A DNA stretch of 41,265 bases, from NCBI GenBank assembly GCA_050734185.1, contig JBOHUE010000131.1, positions 1-41,265 on the forward strand, given 5' to 3'. Below are positions 29,787 through 37,323 of the stretch, piece after piece. The notes beneath the pieces were generated by a model, which worked only from the letters and a program-made list of their open reading frames with translations, had not been told where the DNA came from and ran no database searches. This DNA comes from JAFALX01 sp050734185 (GTDB lineage: Bacteria; Chloroflexota; Dormibacteria; Aeolococcales; Aeolococcaceae). Position 1 is the first letter of the stretch, and each line of letters starts with the position of its first letter. The position numbers and the translations under genes are program-made.

Positions 29787-31043
29787 TCACGCCACCCGGA
29801 CGGCGGCGCCGGTGGAACCCGGGCGCAGCAGCGCCTTGAGGAGCGGCGGGGTCACAACGGCACTCACCAGGACCGCGAGGACGCCGAGCGCGTAGCCCGT
29901 CGGCGAGAGAACGTGGCTCTGAACGCCGAGCGCGGCAATGACGAGTGTCACCTCGCCGCGCGGGATCATGCCGAACCCCACCAGCGCGGCGCCGCGGCCG
30001 CGGATGCCTTCGATGATGGCGCCGAGCCCGCAGCCGAGCACCTTCGACAGGAGCGTCGCCACCGGCACGGCGATCAGGAGCAGCGCGCCCCCGCCAACCT
30101 GTCGCAGGTCGGCCTGCATGCCGACGTTGACCAGGAACACCGGGACGGGGAGCGCGTACGCGACGATTCGCAGCCGGTCGGCGAGCTCTGCGCCGGCGCT
30201 GCGGCCCAGGATCAGCCCGGCGAGGTACGCGCCGGTGATGGCGGCGATGCCTGCGGTCTGCGCCAGCCAGCCCATGAAGATGCAGAACGCGATGCTCATG
30301 CCGAGAAGGCTCTCCGTGGTCCGCAGACGGCGCATGAGGCGGAGCACAGAGCCGGCATACGGGAGGCCGACACCGAGGCTGATTCCGAAGTAAGCGAGGA
30401 GGCCGACGACGAGCACGACCGGCGCGACGCCGCTGATGCCGAGCGCGGCCAGTGTGATGCTGAAAACGAGCAGCCCGATGACATCGTCGGTGACCGCGGC
30501 GCCCAGGATGGTCAGCCCCACCCTCGTCTGCAACTGGCGCAGCTCGAGCAGCGCCTGGACGCTGATGCTCACCGAAGTGGAAGCGAGCATCACCGAGACG
30601 AAGAAGGACTCGCGCAACGCGAGCCCGCCGAGCAGCGCCGCGCCTGTGACCAGCGCAAGCGTGCAAGCGACGCCCCCGACGGCGACCAGGGCCGCGCCGC
30701 GACCGGCGCGGACGAGCTCGTCGAGGTCCGTCTCCAGCCCTGCGAGGAAGAGCAGCAGCACCACGCCGATGCCGGCCACCGTCTGCAGCGCGCCGCGGTC
30801 GGCGGCCATCAGCGCTGGGGCGCCCTGGACATGGCCGACCAGGTCGAGGAGCCCTGGTGAGAGCACGATGCCCGCCACCAGGGCCCCACTGACCGACGGC
30901 TGCCCAAGCCGGGTCGCGAGATCGCCGCAGAGCTTGGCTACCGCCAAGATGACGGCGATCTCGAGGAGAAACGATGTTGTGATTGCCGGCCTACGCCCCC
31001 ACGGGCATCGGTGGTACCAGAGGGGCAGGCGCCACCCAGTCAT
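29787..31043 (-). CDS. CPA2-type Na+(K+)/H+ antiporter
   Basis: 418 residues with about 12 TM helices, of the KefB/NapA-like monovalent cation:proton antiporter 2 family. Typical features are GVVLLLFLAGLETDLDEL, the core AAVTDDVIGLLVFS with the paired Asp expected in electrogenic antiporters, VFLVNVGMQADL, and GFGMIPRGEVTLVIAALG. There is no C-terminal RCK/TrkA domain. The only standard start before the first TM is the ATG at 31043, which overlaps the upstream Amt gene by 53 bp; a non-standard start near 30983 is an alternative. The long overlap with amt suggests ammonium uptake and pH or cation homeostasis are co-expressed. Confidence 0.88.
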   Translation of the reverse strand: MTGWRLPLWYHRCPWGRRPAITTSFLLEIAVILAVAKLCGDLATRLGQPSVSGALVAGIVLSPGLLDLVGHVQGAPALMAADRGALQTVAGIGVVLLLFLAGLETDLDELVRAGRGAALVAVGGVACTLALVTGAALLGGLALRESFFVSVMLASTSVSISVQALLELRQLQTRVGLTILGAAVTDDVIGLLVFSITLAALGISGVAPVVLVVGLLAYFGISLGVGLPYAGSVLRLMRRLRTTESLLGMSIAFCIFMGWLAQTAGIAAITGAYLAGLILGRSAGAELADRLRIVAYALPVPVFLVNVGMQADLRQVGGGALLLIAVPVATLLSKVLGCGLGAIIEGIRGRGAALVGFGMIPRGEVTLVIAALGVQSHVLSPTGYALGVLAVLVSAVVTPPLLKALLRPGSTGAAVRVA

Positions 31044-32739
31044 CCGGGTAGGCCTCGGTGCCGATCTCGGGGATATCGAGCCCGCCGATCTCCGCGGCCG
31101 GATCCGTGCGGATACCCCAGGCCTTGTCGACCAGCTTGAAGAAGATCCAGGAAATCGTCGTCACGTAGAGGAAGTTTGCGGCGATGCCGATGAGCTGCGC
31201 CGACAGCTGGCCGCCGTTGTCACCGAAGAAGATGCCGCGAACGCCGTGGGCGGTGACGCCGTTCCATCCTCCATAGAAGTTGTTGCCGTCAGCGAAGAGC
31301 CCGACGGATAAGACGCCCCACGCTCCGCACACGCCGTGCACGGAGATGGCGCCAACCGGGTCGTCGATCTTCGCGACCCAATCGAAGAACCAGACGCTGA
31401 TGCAGACGATGACTCCGGCCACGAGGCCGATGATCGCGGCAAACACCGGCGACACGAAACCGCTCGGCGCGGTGATCGCGACCAGGCCGGCCAGGATGCC
31501 GTTGGCGGTCATTGCCCCATCCGGTTTGCCGTGCCGGATCCACATGTAGAGCATTGCCGAGAGCGACGCGGCAGCACCAGCGATCATCGTGTTGACGGCG
31601 ATGACGCCGATGCGCAGGTCACCGACTCCGCTCGCACCGAGTGTCGAGCCGGGGTTGAACCCGAACCAGCCGAAGGCGAGGATGAAGCAGCCCACGAGGG
31701 CGAGCGTGAAGTTGTGCCCGGGGATCGTGTTCGGCGTTCCGTCGCGGTTGTACTTGCCGATGCGCGGGCCAATGACCATGGCGCCGGCGAGCGCCATCCA
31801 ACCTCCCACGCAATGGACGACGCCACTCCCTGCGAAGTCCGCGTAGCCGTTGCCCAGGCCGAAGTTGGTCCCGAGCGTGAATAGCCAGCCCCCGCCCCAC
31901 GCCCAGTTGCCGAAGATCGGGTACGTCAGCGTGCTGCAGAACAGCCCGAACAGGGCGAAGCTCGAGAATTTCCAGCGCTCCGCTAGAGCCCCGGTGGGGA
32001 TGGTCGCTGCGGTGTCCATGAACACCATCTGGAAGAGGAACAGCACGGCGATGCCGACGTCGTACGTCTGACCGGCGAGGAAGAAACCGTCACTCCCGAA
32101 CAGTCCGAACATGTGGCCACCGATGGTCGGTCCGATCTCGCCGTTCAGGGTCAGACCGGGCGTGCCTCCGAGCGTGCCCGCGCCACCCACCGACCCCAGT
32201 CCTCCGAACTGGAGCGCAAACCCGGCGATGAAGTAGCCGAGCATGCCCAGCCCGTAGACCATGAAGTTCATCATCATCGTGTGGGCGGCTGACTTTCTTC
32301 GCGTGAACCCCGTCTCCACCAGCGCGAATCCGGCCTGCATGAACATGACCAGATAGCCCGTGACGAGCGTCCAAACGACGTTGATCGCGATGCGGTTCTG
32401 ACCGACCTGATCAGCGAGCGCTGTGGCGATGGGCTCGGTCTGCTTGCCCTTGTCGAACGGCGTGCTCAGCGAGCCGTCGCTGTTGGTCGTGCAGACGATG
32501 CCGGTCTTGCCGTCGGCGAACGTGTTGCACGTGCTGTTCTTGGCGCCGGTTGTGGTGCCGCTCGGGTCGCCGGTGGCGCCCTGCGAGGTTGTTGAGGATG
32601 GGCTGGCGCAGCCCGCGAGCCCGACGATCACCACCGGGACAACGATGAGCGCGAGCAGGAGGCGCGTCGTCGTGATCCGGCCGCCGGAGGCCTCGCGGAG
32701 GCGGCACCAGCTATCGCGAACGATTGCCGGCGCCCTCAT
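30991..32739 (-). CDS. amt: Ammonium transporter (Amt) with N-terminal lipobox
   Basis: 582 residues. The Amt core is clear: H309 in SGVVHCVGGWMA, H468 in AISVHGVCGAWG, and FGWFGFNPGSTLGA. Unusually, the N-terminus is a long positively charged leader plus hydrophobic segment ending LAGC (Cys44), then a Ser/Thr/Gly-rich stretch with two more Cys before the first TM. This is the layout of a lipoprotein signal, so the mature channel may carry a lipid at its outer N-terminus. The tail EIGGLDIPEIGTEAYPDDW keeps the Amt-type C-terminal motif. The ATG at 32739 overlaps the stop of a 70-aa membrane-protein gene by ATGA. It is clearly diverged from the other Amt here. Confidence 0.93.
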   Translation of the reverse strand: MRAPAIVRDSWCRLREASGGRITTTRLLLALIVVPVVIVGLAGCASPSSTTSQGATGDPSGTTTGAKNSTCNTFADGKTGIVCTTNSDGSLSTPFDKGKQTEPIATALADQVGQNRIAINVVWTLVTGYLVMFMQAGFALVETGFTRRKSAAHTMMMNFMVYGLGMLGYFIAGFALQFGGLGSVGGAGTLGGTPGLTLNGEIGPTIGGHMFGLFGSDGFFLAGQTYDVGIAVLFLFQMVFMDTAATIPTGALAERWKFSSFALFGLFCSTLTYPIFGNWAWGGGWLFTLGTNFGLGNGYADFAGSGVVHCVGGWMALAGAMVIGPRIGKYNRDGTPNTIPGHNFTLALVGCFILAFGWFGFNPGSTLGASGVGDLRIGVIAVNTMIAGAAASLSAMLYMWIRHGKPDGAMTANGILAGLVAITAPSGFVSPVFAAIIGLVAGVIVCISVWFFDWVAKIDDPVGAISVHGVCGAWGVLSVGLFADGNNFYGGWNGVTAHGVRGIFFGDNGGQLSAQLIGIAANFLYVTTISWIFFKLVDKAWGIRTDPAAEIGGLDIPEIGTEAYPDDWVAPAPLVPPMPVGA

Positions 32740-32948
32740 TTCGCCGCCTTCTTCGGCTTGATCGACATGCCCAGGTAGATCGCGGAGACGAAGGCGACGA
32801 TGCCCACGATCACGAGCAGCGGTTGCAGGACGCCGTCGGCGTACGCGAGGCCGCCGGTGATCAGTGAAGCGCCGAGGAAGATCAGCGCAACCATGACGCC
32901 CTCGGTCGAAGTCGAGGTCGCTGGTCCGTAGTCGGCGATCGACTTCAC
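32736..32948 (-). CDS. 70-aa two-TM membrane protein coupled to amt
   Basis: 70 residues from a GTG at 32948 with GGAGGG 5 nt upstream. The sequence starts VKSIADYGPATSTSTEG, followed by two hydrophobic segments (VMVALIFLGASLITGGLAYA and LLVIVGIVAFVSAIYLGM), and ends in a basic tail KPKKAAK. No family is recognised. The stop overlaps the amt start (ATGA), so translation is coupled. This suggests an accessory subunit or small regulator of the lipobox Amt, but no direct evidence is available. Confidence 0.75.
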   Translation of the reverse strand: MKSIADYGPATSTSTEGVMVALIFLGASLITGGLAYADGVLQPLLVIVGIVAFVSAIYLGMSIKPKKAAK

Positions 32949-33003
32949 CGCGTCCCTCCCATGCTCTCGCCGACGAGCCTGGTGTGCGTCGTCTGAGGCG
33001 GGG

Positions 33004-33543
33004 TCATACGGCACCACGACGAGAGCGACCAACAACGGGACGCCGCTGCTGCTGAAACCCACGAATGTGCCGTTTCATGACGCGTTCGACGGCGTCGAGG
33101 TTCTTGGCCGAGGAATAGAGCCGAAGCGAGCTCAGCCGGGCGCGGCCGTGCAGCGTGAACCTCCGGCCCGACAGCTGGTACTCGTCGAAGTCCTTCCACG
33201 GGCGGAAGATCGCGCGCGACGACTGCACTCCGACACTCGTCATCACCACCTTCTGCGGGACGAACAGCAGGCCGATCATCACCGCAAGCGCTATGTAGCC
33301 GAGACCACTCGCGAGCCACGGTGCGTTGCCGATCACTCCGCCGCCGAGCGCGATGAGCGCGCAAATCGACAGGATGTTCACCTTCTGCGTCAGCACGCGC
33401 TGCAGCAGCCCCAGGCGCATCTCGTATTCGAGCTTGCCTTCTGCTTTCGCTCGCACCGGGGCCAGCGTGCGGCTGGCCATGATGGCGAGTGAGAGCAGGA
33501 TCAACGCCGTGGGCAATACGGCGGCCAGAGCGTTCGAGGTCAA
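33004..33543 (-). CDS. Membrane protein of unknown function with a C-terminal PH-like domain
   Basis: 179 residues from a TTG at 33543; AGGAGG lies 7 nt upstream and the protein opens with a hydrophobic segment (AVLPTALILLSLAIM). Two further TM helices follow (ILSICALIALGGGVI, GLGYIALAVMIGLLFV). The C-terminal about 75 residues (VQSSRAIFRPWKDFDEYQLS, then RRFTLHG and LYSSAKNLDAVERVMKRHI) look like the soluble PH-like domain found after TM pairs in YcxB/DUF5673-type proteins; this is a loose resemblance. It lies in the Amt-PucR-GS gene run, so co-expression with nitrogen genes is likely. Confidence 0.72.
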   Translation of the reverse strand: MTSNALAAVLPTALILLSLAIMASRTLAPVRAKAEGKLEYEMRLGLLQRVLTQKVNILSICALIALGGGVIGNAPWLASGLGYIALAVMIGLLFVPQKVVMTSVGVQSSRAIFRPWKDFDEYQLSGRRFTLHGRARLSSLRLYSSAKNLDAVERVMKRHIRGFQQQRRPVVGRSRRGAV

Positions 33544-33600
33544 GACCTTCCCTCCTGTCGGTTTGTGAACTTTCCGTTGCTGGCTGACGGTCGGCGGTGG

Positions 33601-34050
33601 CTACCCGGTCGCTTCGAGCCTGCGGAAGCGCGACAGGAAGCTCAGATGGCGTGCCATCCAGTAGATGGCGGCGGCGATCGGCCGCGGCGGGGGGCAATTG
33701 GTCGGACGATCAAAGGCGCCGCGTTCGTTGCTGCGCGACTCCTGGTAAAGGTGGTTGACCACCTGATATGCCTTCCAGGAGGTCGGCGGCTCCAGCAACG
33801 CGCGGAAGAGCGCCGCCGACGCCGGCTGGTACAGCCCGAGGCGGTACAGCACCTCGCCGTGGATCGCATTCATGATGAACGAGTCCCGGTTGGCCTCCAG
33901 GGCCAACTCAACCGCCTCGCGGGCCTCCAGCAGGCGGTGAGCCGCGATTGCTTCGCGGCAGCGCACCAGCTGCTCGAATGCCCGGGCCGGCAGCCGTTCG
34001 TTCCCGGCGAACGCAATGGGCAGGCGCGTTGGGTCTTGGTCGATTTGCAT
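33601..34050 (-). CDS. TPR-like helical protein of unknown function
   Basis: 149 residues, ATG 34050 with a weak AGGG 8 nt upstream. Helical repeats resemble TPR units: REAIAAHRLLEAREAVELAL, MNAIHGEVLYRLGLYQPASA and LFRALLEPPTSWKAYQVVNH. The C-terminal region is basic (MARHLSFLSRFRRLEATG). No catalytic motif and no signal peptide. It lies between the pucR-type gene and the membrane-protein genes, behind a hairpin-rich 109-bp leader carrying a copy of the CTTGTGC motif. It may be an adaptor; function unknown. Confidence 0.7.
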   Translation of the reverse strand: MQIDQDPTRLPIAFAGNERLPARAFEQLVRCREAIAAHRLLEAREAVELALEANRDSFIMNAIHGEVLYRLGLYQPASAALFRALLEPPTSWKAYQVVNHLYQESRSNERGAFDRPTNCPPPRPIAAAIYWMARHLSFLSRFRRLEATG

Positions 34051-34092
34051 AGCCAGAACCCTACGGAATGGCTGTGCGGTGGTTCACCGTGG

Positions 34093-34133
34093 CCTCTGCA
34101 CTAGCAGAGGGTGGCTCAGCTTGTGCGGGGCGC
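34093..34133 (-). promoter_or_regulatory. Hairpin and CTTGTGC-type motif upstream of the TPR-like gene
   Basis: CCTCTGC-ACTA-GCAGAGG (34093-34110) is a perfect 7-bp hairpin. Next to it, 34120-34133 reads CTTGTGCGGGGCGC, which matches 13 of 14 bases of 37268-37281 in front of the second glutamine synthetase, in the same orientation. No T-run follows the hairpin, so a regulatory leader or site is favoured over a terminator. Confidence 0.4.
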
Positions 34134-34159
34134 CCTAAAAGAGTGGTACGGCGCTAGCG

Positions 34160-35827
34160 TCAGCCGGCAGCGCGAGCGCGCGGTTCGCGGGGCTGCTCGC
34201 TCACGTGCACGACATCTCGAATGCGCAAGCACAGCTGCAGGTTGAGCCGCGTTCCCGCGTCGGTGAGCTTGAGCCCCCCGATGTCCTCGATGCGCCGCAG
34301 CCGGTACAGGACGGTGTTGCGATGGAGGTGCATCCGCTGCGCGGTCTCGGTCGGCGAGCCGAGGCTGTTGAAGAAGGAGTCGAGCGTGGCCATGAGGTCG
34401 GCCCCGGTACGCCGGTCATAGTCGACGAGCGGCCCGACGGTGTCCTCGTAGAAGTCGGCGAGCTCCGGCTGGTGCGCCAGCGCGAACAGCAGACGGTGCA
34501 GTCCCAGGTCGGCGAAGCTGACGACGCGTCCCGACCCGAGGACCCGCCGCCCCATGGCAAGCGCCTGCTCGGCTTCGCGAAAGGACGTTCGAATCCCGAC
34601 CACCCCGGTATGGGGCCGTCCGACCCCGAGCGATGTGCCCGCGTCGTCGGTGGCGCGCGCGCACTCCGCGCGGATGGTCGCCACGAGTCGTGAGAGCGTC
34701 GGCTCGTCGAAGGACTCGAGCACCAGGATGAGACACACGGCTCCCGCGTGCCTGCTGATGAGCGCGTTCAGGCTGCGGTGGGCCACGAGGCCCCGTGCCG
34801 CGCGCAGTGCTGTCTCCTCGAAGGCCGCGTCAACGCGCGACGCACGCACGCTGACCACCGCGTAGGGCTTGGTGAGGTCCAGTCCGAGCCGCTGGGCACG
34901 CTCCAGCGCCGCGTCCTCGGATGTGTACGTCCCGGCGAGGAGCGACTCGATGAACTCACCCTCGAGGCGGTCGCGGGTTTCCGTGACCGCCCGCTCGCGA
35001 TCGAGCTCTATCGCGCATGCGGAAGCCGCCCGCGAGGTGGCCATGCGCGCAACCTGGTCGAGCTGCATCGGAGGGCCGACCACGGCGACATACCCGGCAA
35101 CGCCATGGCGTCCGGGAATCGGACTCGCCAGCATCCCGGGCCCGCCGTCCTCCGCATCGAGCTCGCGCACCGGTGGATCGGCGGCGAGCATCGCGATGGT
35201 GTCACCCCAGCGGCGAAGTGACGCCGTTTGCGACGTGGCCACCGCTCCCGCCTCATCCGCGCCGGGACCCGCCGCATGACAGACGGCTCCCTGTGCGTCG
35301 AGCCAGACAGCGTCGAGGCGCGTCACGTCGGCCAGGCGCTCGACGATCACCTGGGCACCCGCGCCACTGAGCGCGAGCTGCATCAGCACCGTCTGGAGCT
35401 CCTGAGCACGCTCATGCAGCAGTGCGCGCTGGTCGAGGATGAAGCGAACACAGGCATGGTGCGCGTCGGCGATGTGGACGGTGTCCGGCATGCGCAGCAG
35501 CGGCATCACCAGGCGGTCCGCGACGTCGATGCTCTCCGGCGACACCGCACCGAGCACCACCACCGCGACTCCGCCCTTCTCGGCGAAGCTCGTCATCACC
35601 TGGGGCAGGTCGAGGCGTTCGTCGAGCATCTTGATGCTGCGCACCGGGACGAACGCGATCTCGCCACCCTTGACCGCATCGAAGGCCGGGGGCCTGGTGC
35701 GCAGCGCGCACGCCCACTCGACGCGGCGCTCCAGCCCGCCGCCGCCCGAGATGAGGTCTGTTCCCTCCGGGAGCGCGCCACGCCAGACGTCCTTCACGGT
35801 GATCGCCGGACCGCTCATCGGCGACAC
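34160..35827 (-). CDS. PucR-family transcriptional regulator
   Basis: 555 residues from a GTG at 35827, 2 nt after the glutamine synthetase stop; an ATG at 35818 is an alternative. The N-terminal PucR ligand domain (TVKDVWRGALPEGTDLISGG to VMPLLRMPD) is followed by a GAF/GGDEF-like middle region. The C-terminal PucR-type HTH_30 domain is FFNSLGSPTETAQRMHLHRN followed by TVLYRLRRIEDIGG. PucR proteins are activators of purine, amine or other nitrogen-compound catabolism. Tight linkage to a glutamine synthetase suggests control of this nitrogen cluster or of an amine-degrading pathway (inference). Confidence 0.92.
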   Translation of the reverse strand: MSPMSGPAITVKDVWRGALPEGTDLISGGGGLERRVEWACALRTRPPAFDAVKGGEIAFVPVRSIKMLDERLDLPQVMTSFAEKGGVAVVVLGAVSPESIDVADRLVMPLLRMPDTVHIADAHHACVRFILDQRALLHERAQELQTVLMQLALSGAGAQVIVERLADVTRLDAVWLDAQGAVCHAAGPGADEAGAVATSQTASLRRWGDTIAMLAADPPVRELDAEDGGPGMLASPIPGRHGVAGYVAVVGPPMQLDQVARMATSRAASACAIELDRERAVTETRDRLEGEFIESLLAGTYTSEDAALERAQRLGLDLTKPYAVVSVRASRVDAAFEETALRAARGLVAHRSLNALISRHAGAVCLILVLESFDEPTLSRLVATIRAECARATDDAGTSLGVGRPHTGVVGIRTSFREAEQALAMGRRVLGSGRVVSFADLGLHRLLFALAHQPELADFYEDTVGPLVDYDRRTGADLMATLDSFFNSLGSPTETAQRMHLHRNTVLYRLRRIEDIGGLKLTDAGTRLNLQLCLRIRDVVHVSEQPREPRARAAG

Positions 35828-35829
35828 GC

Positions 35830-37170
35830 TCAGAAGCGCTCCAGGTACTGCTCAATCTCCCATGCGGTGACCTGGCCGCGGTACTCGCGCCACTCGAGAC
35901 GCTTCGCGTCGACGAATCGCTCGGCCAGGTGTTCACCGAGCGCGTCCATGATCACGTCGTCGGACTCCAGCGCCTGGATGGCGTCGCGCAGGTTGTCCGG
36001 CAGCACGCCCACGTTGCGCCGCTCCAACTCGACGTCGTCGAAGCCGTACAGCGACTCCTCGACAGGCGGGGGAAGCGGAAGGCGGCGCTCTATGCCGTCG
36101 AGGCCGGCGCGCAGCATGACCGCAAACGCGAGGTACGGGTTGCACGACGGGTCCGGGCTGCGCAGCTCGACGCGTGCCGTCTCCGCGCGGCCGACGTGGG
36201 GCACGCGCACGAGCGCACCGCGGTTGGTGCGCGCCCACGAGATGAAGATCGGCGCCTCGAACCCGCGCACGAGCCGCTTGTACGAGTTGACCAGGGGCGC
36301 GAGCACCGCGGTCATCCCCGCCGCGTGATGCAGCTGCCCGGCGATGAAGTGCTTGGCGGTGTCGCTCAGCCCGTAGTCGTCGTTGCCGCTGAACGCGTTG
36401 ACGCGGTCCACGGTGCCGATGAGGCTCTGGTGCACGTGCATGCCGCTTCCCGGTTTGCCGTCGAACGGCTTCGGCATGAAGGTCGCGAGCGTGTCGAACT
36501 GCTGCGCCACCGCCTTCAGCGCATAGCGGAAGGTGACCACGTCGTCGGCGGCCTTGAGCACCGGCGCGGCGTCGATGTCGATCTCGTGCTGCCCGCCCGC
36601 CACCTCGTGATGGGCGGTGTTCACGTCGATGCCCATCGCCTGCAGCGCGCTCACCATCGCCTGCCGCTGCGCAACGCTGCGATCGGTGGAGAAGTCGAAG
36701 TACGAGCTGCGGTCGTGCGCCGGCGGCGATGCCGACCCGTCGGGGCGTCGCTCGAGGATGAAGAACTCGATCTCGGGCCCGACGCGGTATTCGTAGCCGA
36801 GCCGCAACGCCACCTCGACGGCGCGGCGCAGCGCGCCGCGAGGGTCGCCGGGGTACGGCTCCCCGTCGGGCGTGGTCGCCCAGCAGATCAGCCGCGCCGT
36901 GGGCTCCCGCGACCAGGGCAGGATCTGGAACGTGCCCGGGTCGGGCACCAGGTACATGTCCGATTCCGCGGTGCGGGCAAAGGACTCGACGGACGAGCCG
37001 TCGAACCAGGTGCCGTGCTCCATTGCGTCGGCGAGCTGGGCGGCGGGGATCGTCACGGTTTTCACCGCGCCCATGACGTCGGTGAACTGCAGGTCGACGT
37101 GGCGCACGTGGGCCGCTTGGGCGCGAGCGACGAGGTCCGCGGCGATGTCCGCCCGGGTCCGGACCGCCAT
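35830..37170 (-). CDS. Second glutamine synthetase family protein
   Basis: 446 residues, shorter than the first. ATG 37170 has AGGAGG 6 nt upstream. Present are WFDGSSVESF (ammonium-site Asp/Ser), GPEIEFFIL, HHEVAGGQHEIDIDAAP, GSGMHVHQSL, NSYKRLVRGFEAP with the loop Glu, and RVELRSPDPSCNPYLAF. Conserved ammonium-site residues favour real glutamine formation. However, actinobacterial paralogs of this size next to regulators can be gamma-glutamyl-polyamine or -amine ligases, so substrate is uncertain. The adenylylation-loop motif of GSI-beta is not clear (SLYGFDDVELERRNV). It shares an operon with the PucR-type gene and follows the nitrate transporter. Confidence 0.92.
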   Translation of the reverse strand: MAVRTRADIAADLVARAQAAHVRHVDLQFTDVMGAVKTVTIPAAQLADAMEHGTWFDGSSVESFARTAESDMYLVPDPGTFQILPWSREPTARLICWATTPDGEPYPGDPRGALRRAVEVALRLGYEYRVGPEIEFFILERRPDGSASPPAHDRSSYFDFSTDRSVAQRQAMVSALQAMGIDVNTAHHEVAGGQHEIDIDAAPVLKAADDVVTFRYALKAVAQQFDTLATFMPKPFDGKPGSGMHVHQSLIGTVDRVNAFSGNDDYGLSDTAKHFIAGQLHHAAGMTAVLAPLVNSYKRLVRGFEAPIFISWARTNRGALVRVPHVGRAETARVELRSPDPSCNPYLAFAVMLRAGLDGIERRLPLPPPVEESLYGFDDVELERRNVGVLPDNLRDAIQALESDDVIMDALGEHLAERFVDAKRLEWREYRGQVTAWEIEQYLERF

Positions 37171-37184
37171 GAGCAACCTCCTGT

Positions 37185-37201
37185 CTTGCACGGCGCACAA
37201 G
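37185..37201. promoter_or_regulatory. Imperfect palindrome CTTGCAC-GGC-GCACAAG in the leader of the second GS gene
   Basis: This 17-bp element lies in the 5' leader, about 15 bp before the ATG and next to the Shine-Dalgarno. As RNA (minus strand) it can fold as a 7-bp hairpin with two G-U pairs. It resembles the element at 37268-37285. Confidence 0.4.
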
Positions 37202-37222
37202 CGAAACGGCCGATAAGCCAGC

Positions 37223-37235
37223 AGTGTAGCGCTAC
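37223..37235 (-). promoter_or_regulatory. -10 hexamer TACACT overlapped by palindrome GTAGCGCTAC
   Basis: TACACT (37228-37223, minus) is the best -10 hexamer in the gap before the second glutamine synthetase. A perfect 10-bp palindrome (37226-37235) overlaps its upstream edge, a suitable operator position. The rest of 37171-37323 has no gene. Confidence 0.5.
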
Positions 37236-37267
37236 CCCCCGACCGACGTGGTTAATGCGACGATTTC

Positions 37268-37285
37268 CTTGTGCAGGGCGCACAG
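37268..37285. promoter_or_regulatory. Inverted repeat TGTGC-AGGGC-GCACA upstream of the second GS gene
   Basis: A perfect 5-bp-arm inverted repeat about 40 bp upstream of the -10. With the element at 37185 it flanks the promoter. Its left 14 bases recur almost exactly at 34120-34133. Confidence 0.42.
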
Positions 37286-37323
37286 AGAGGCCGTGTATAT
37301 CGGATCAAACGGGGCAGCTTGCA

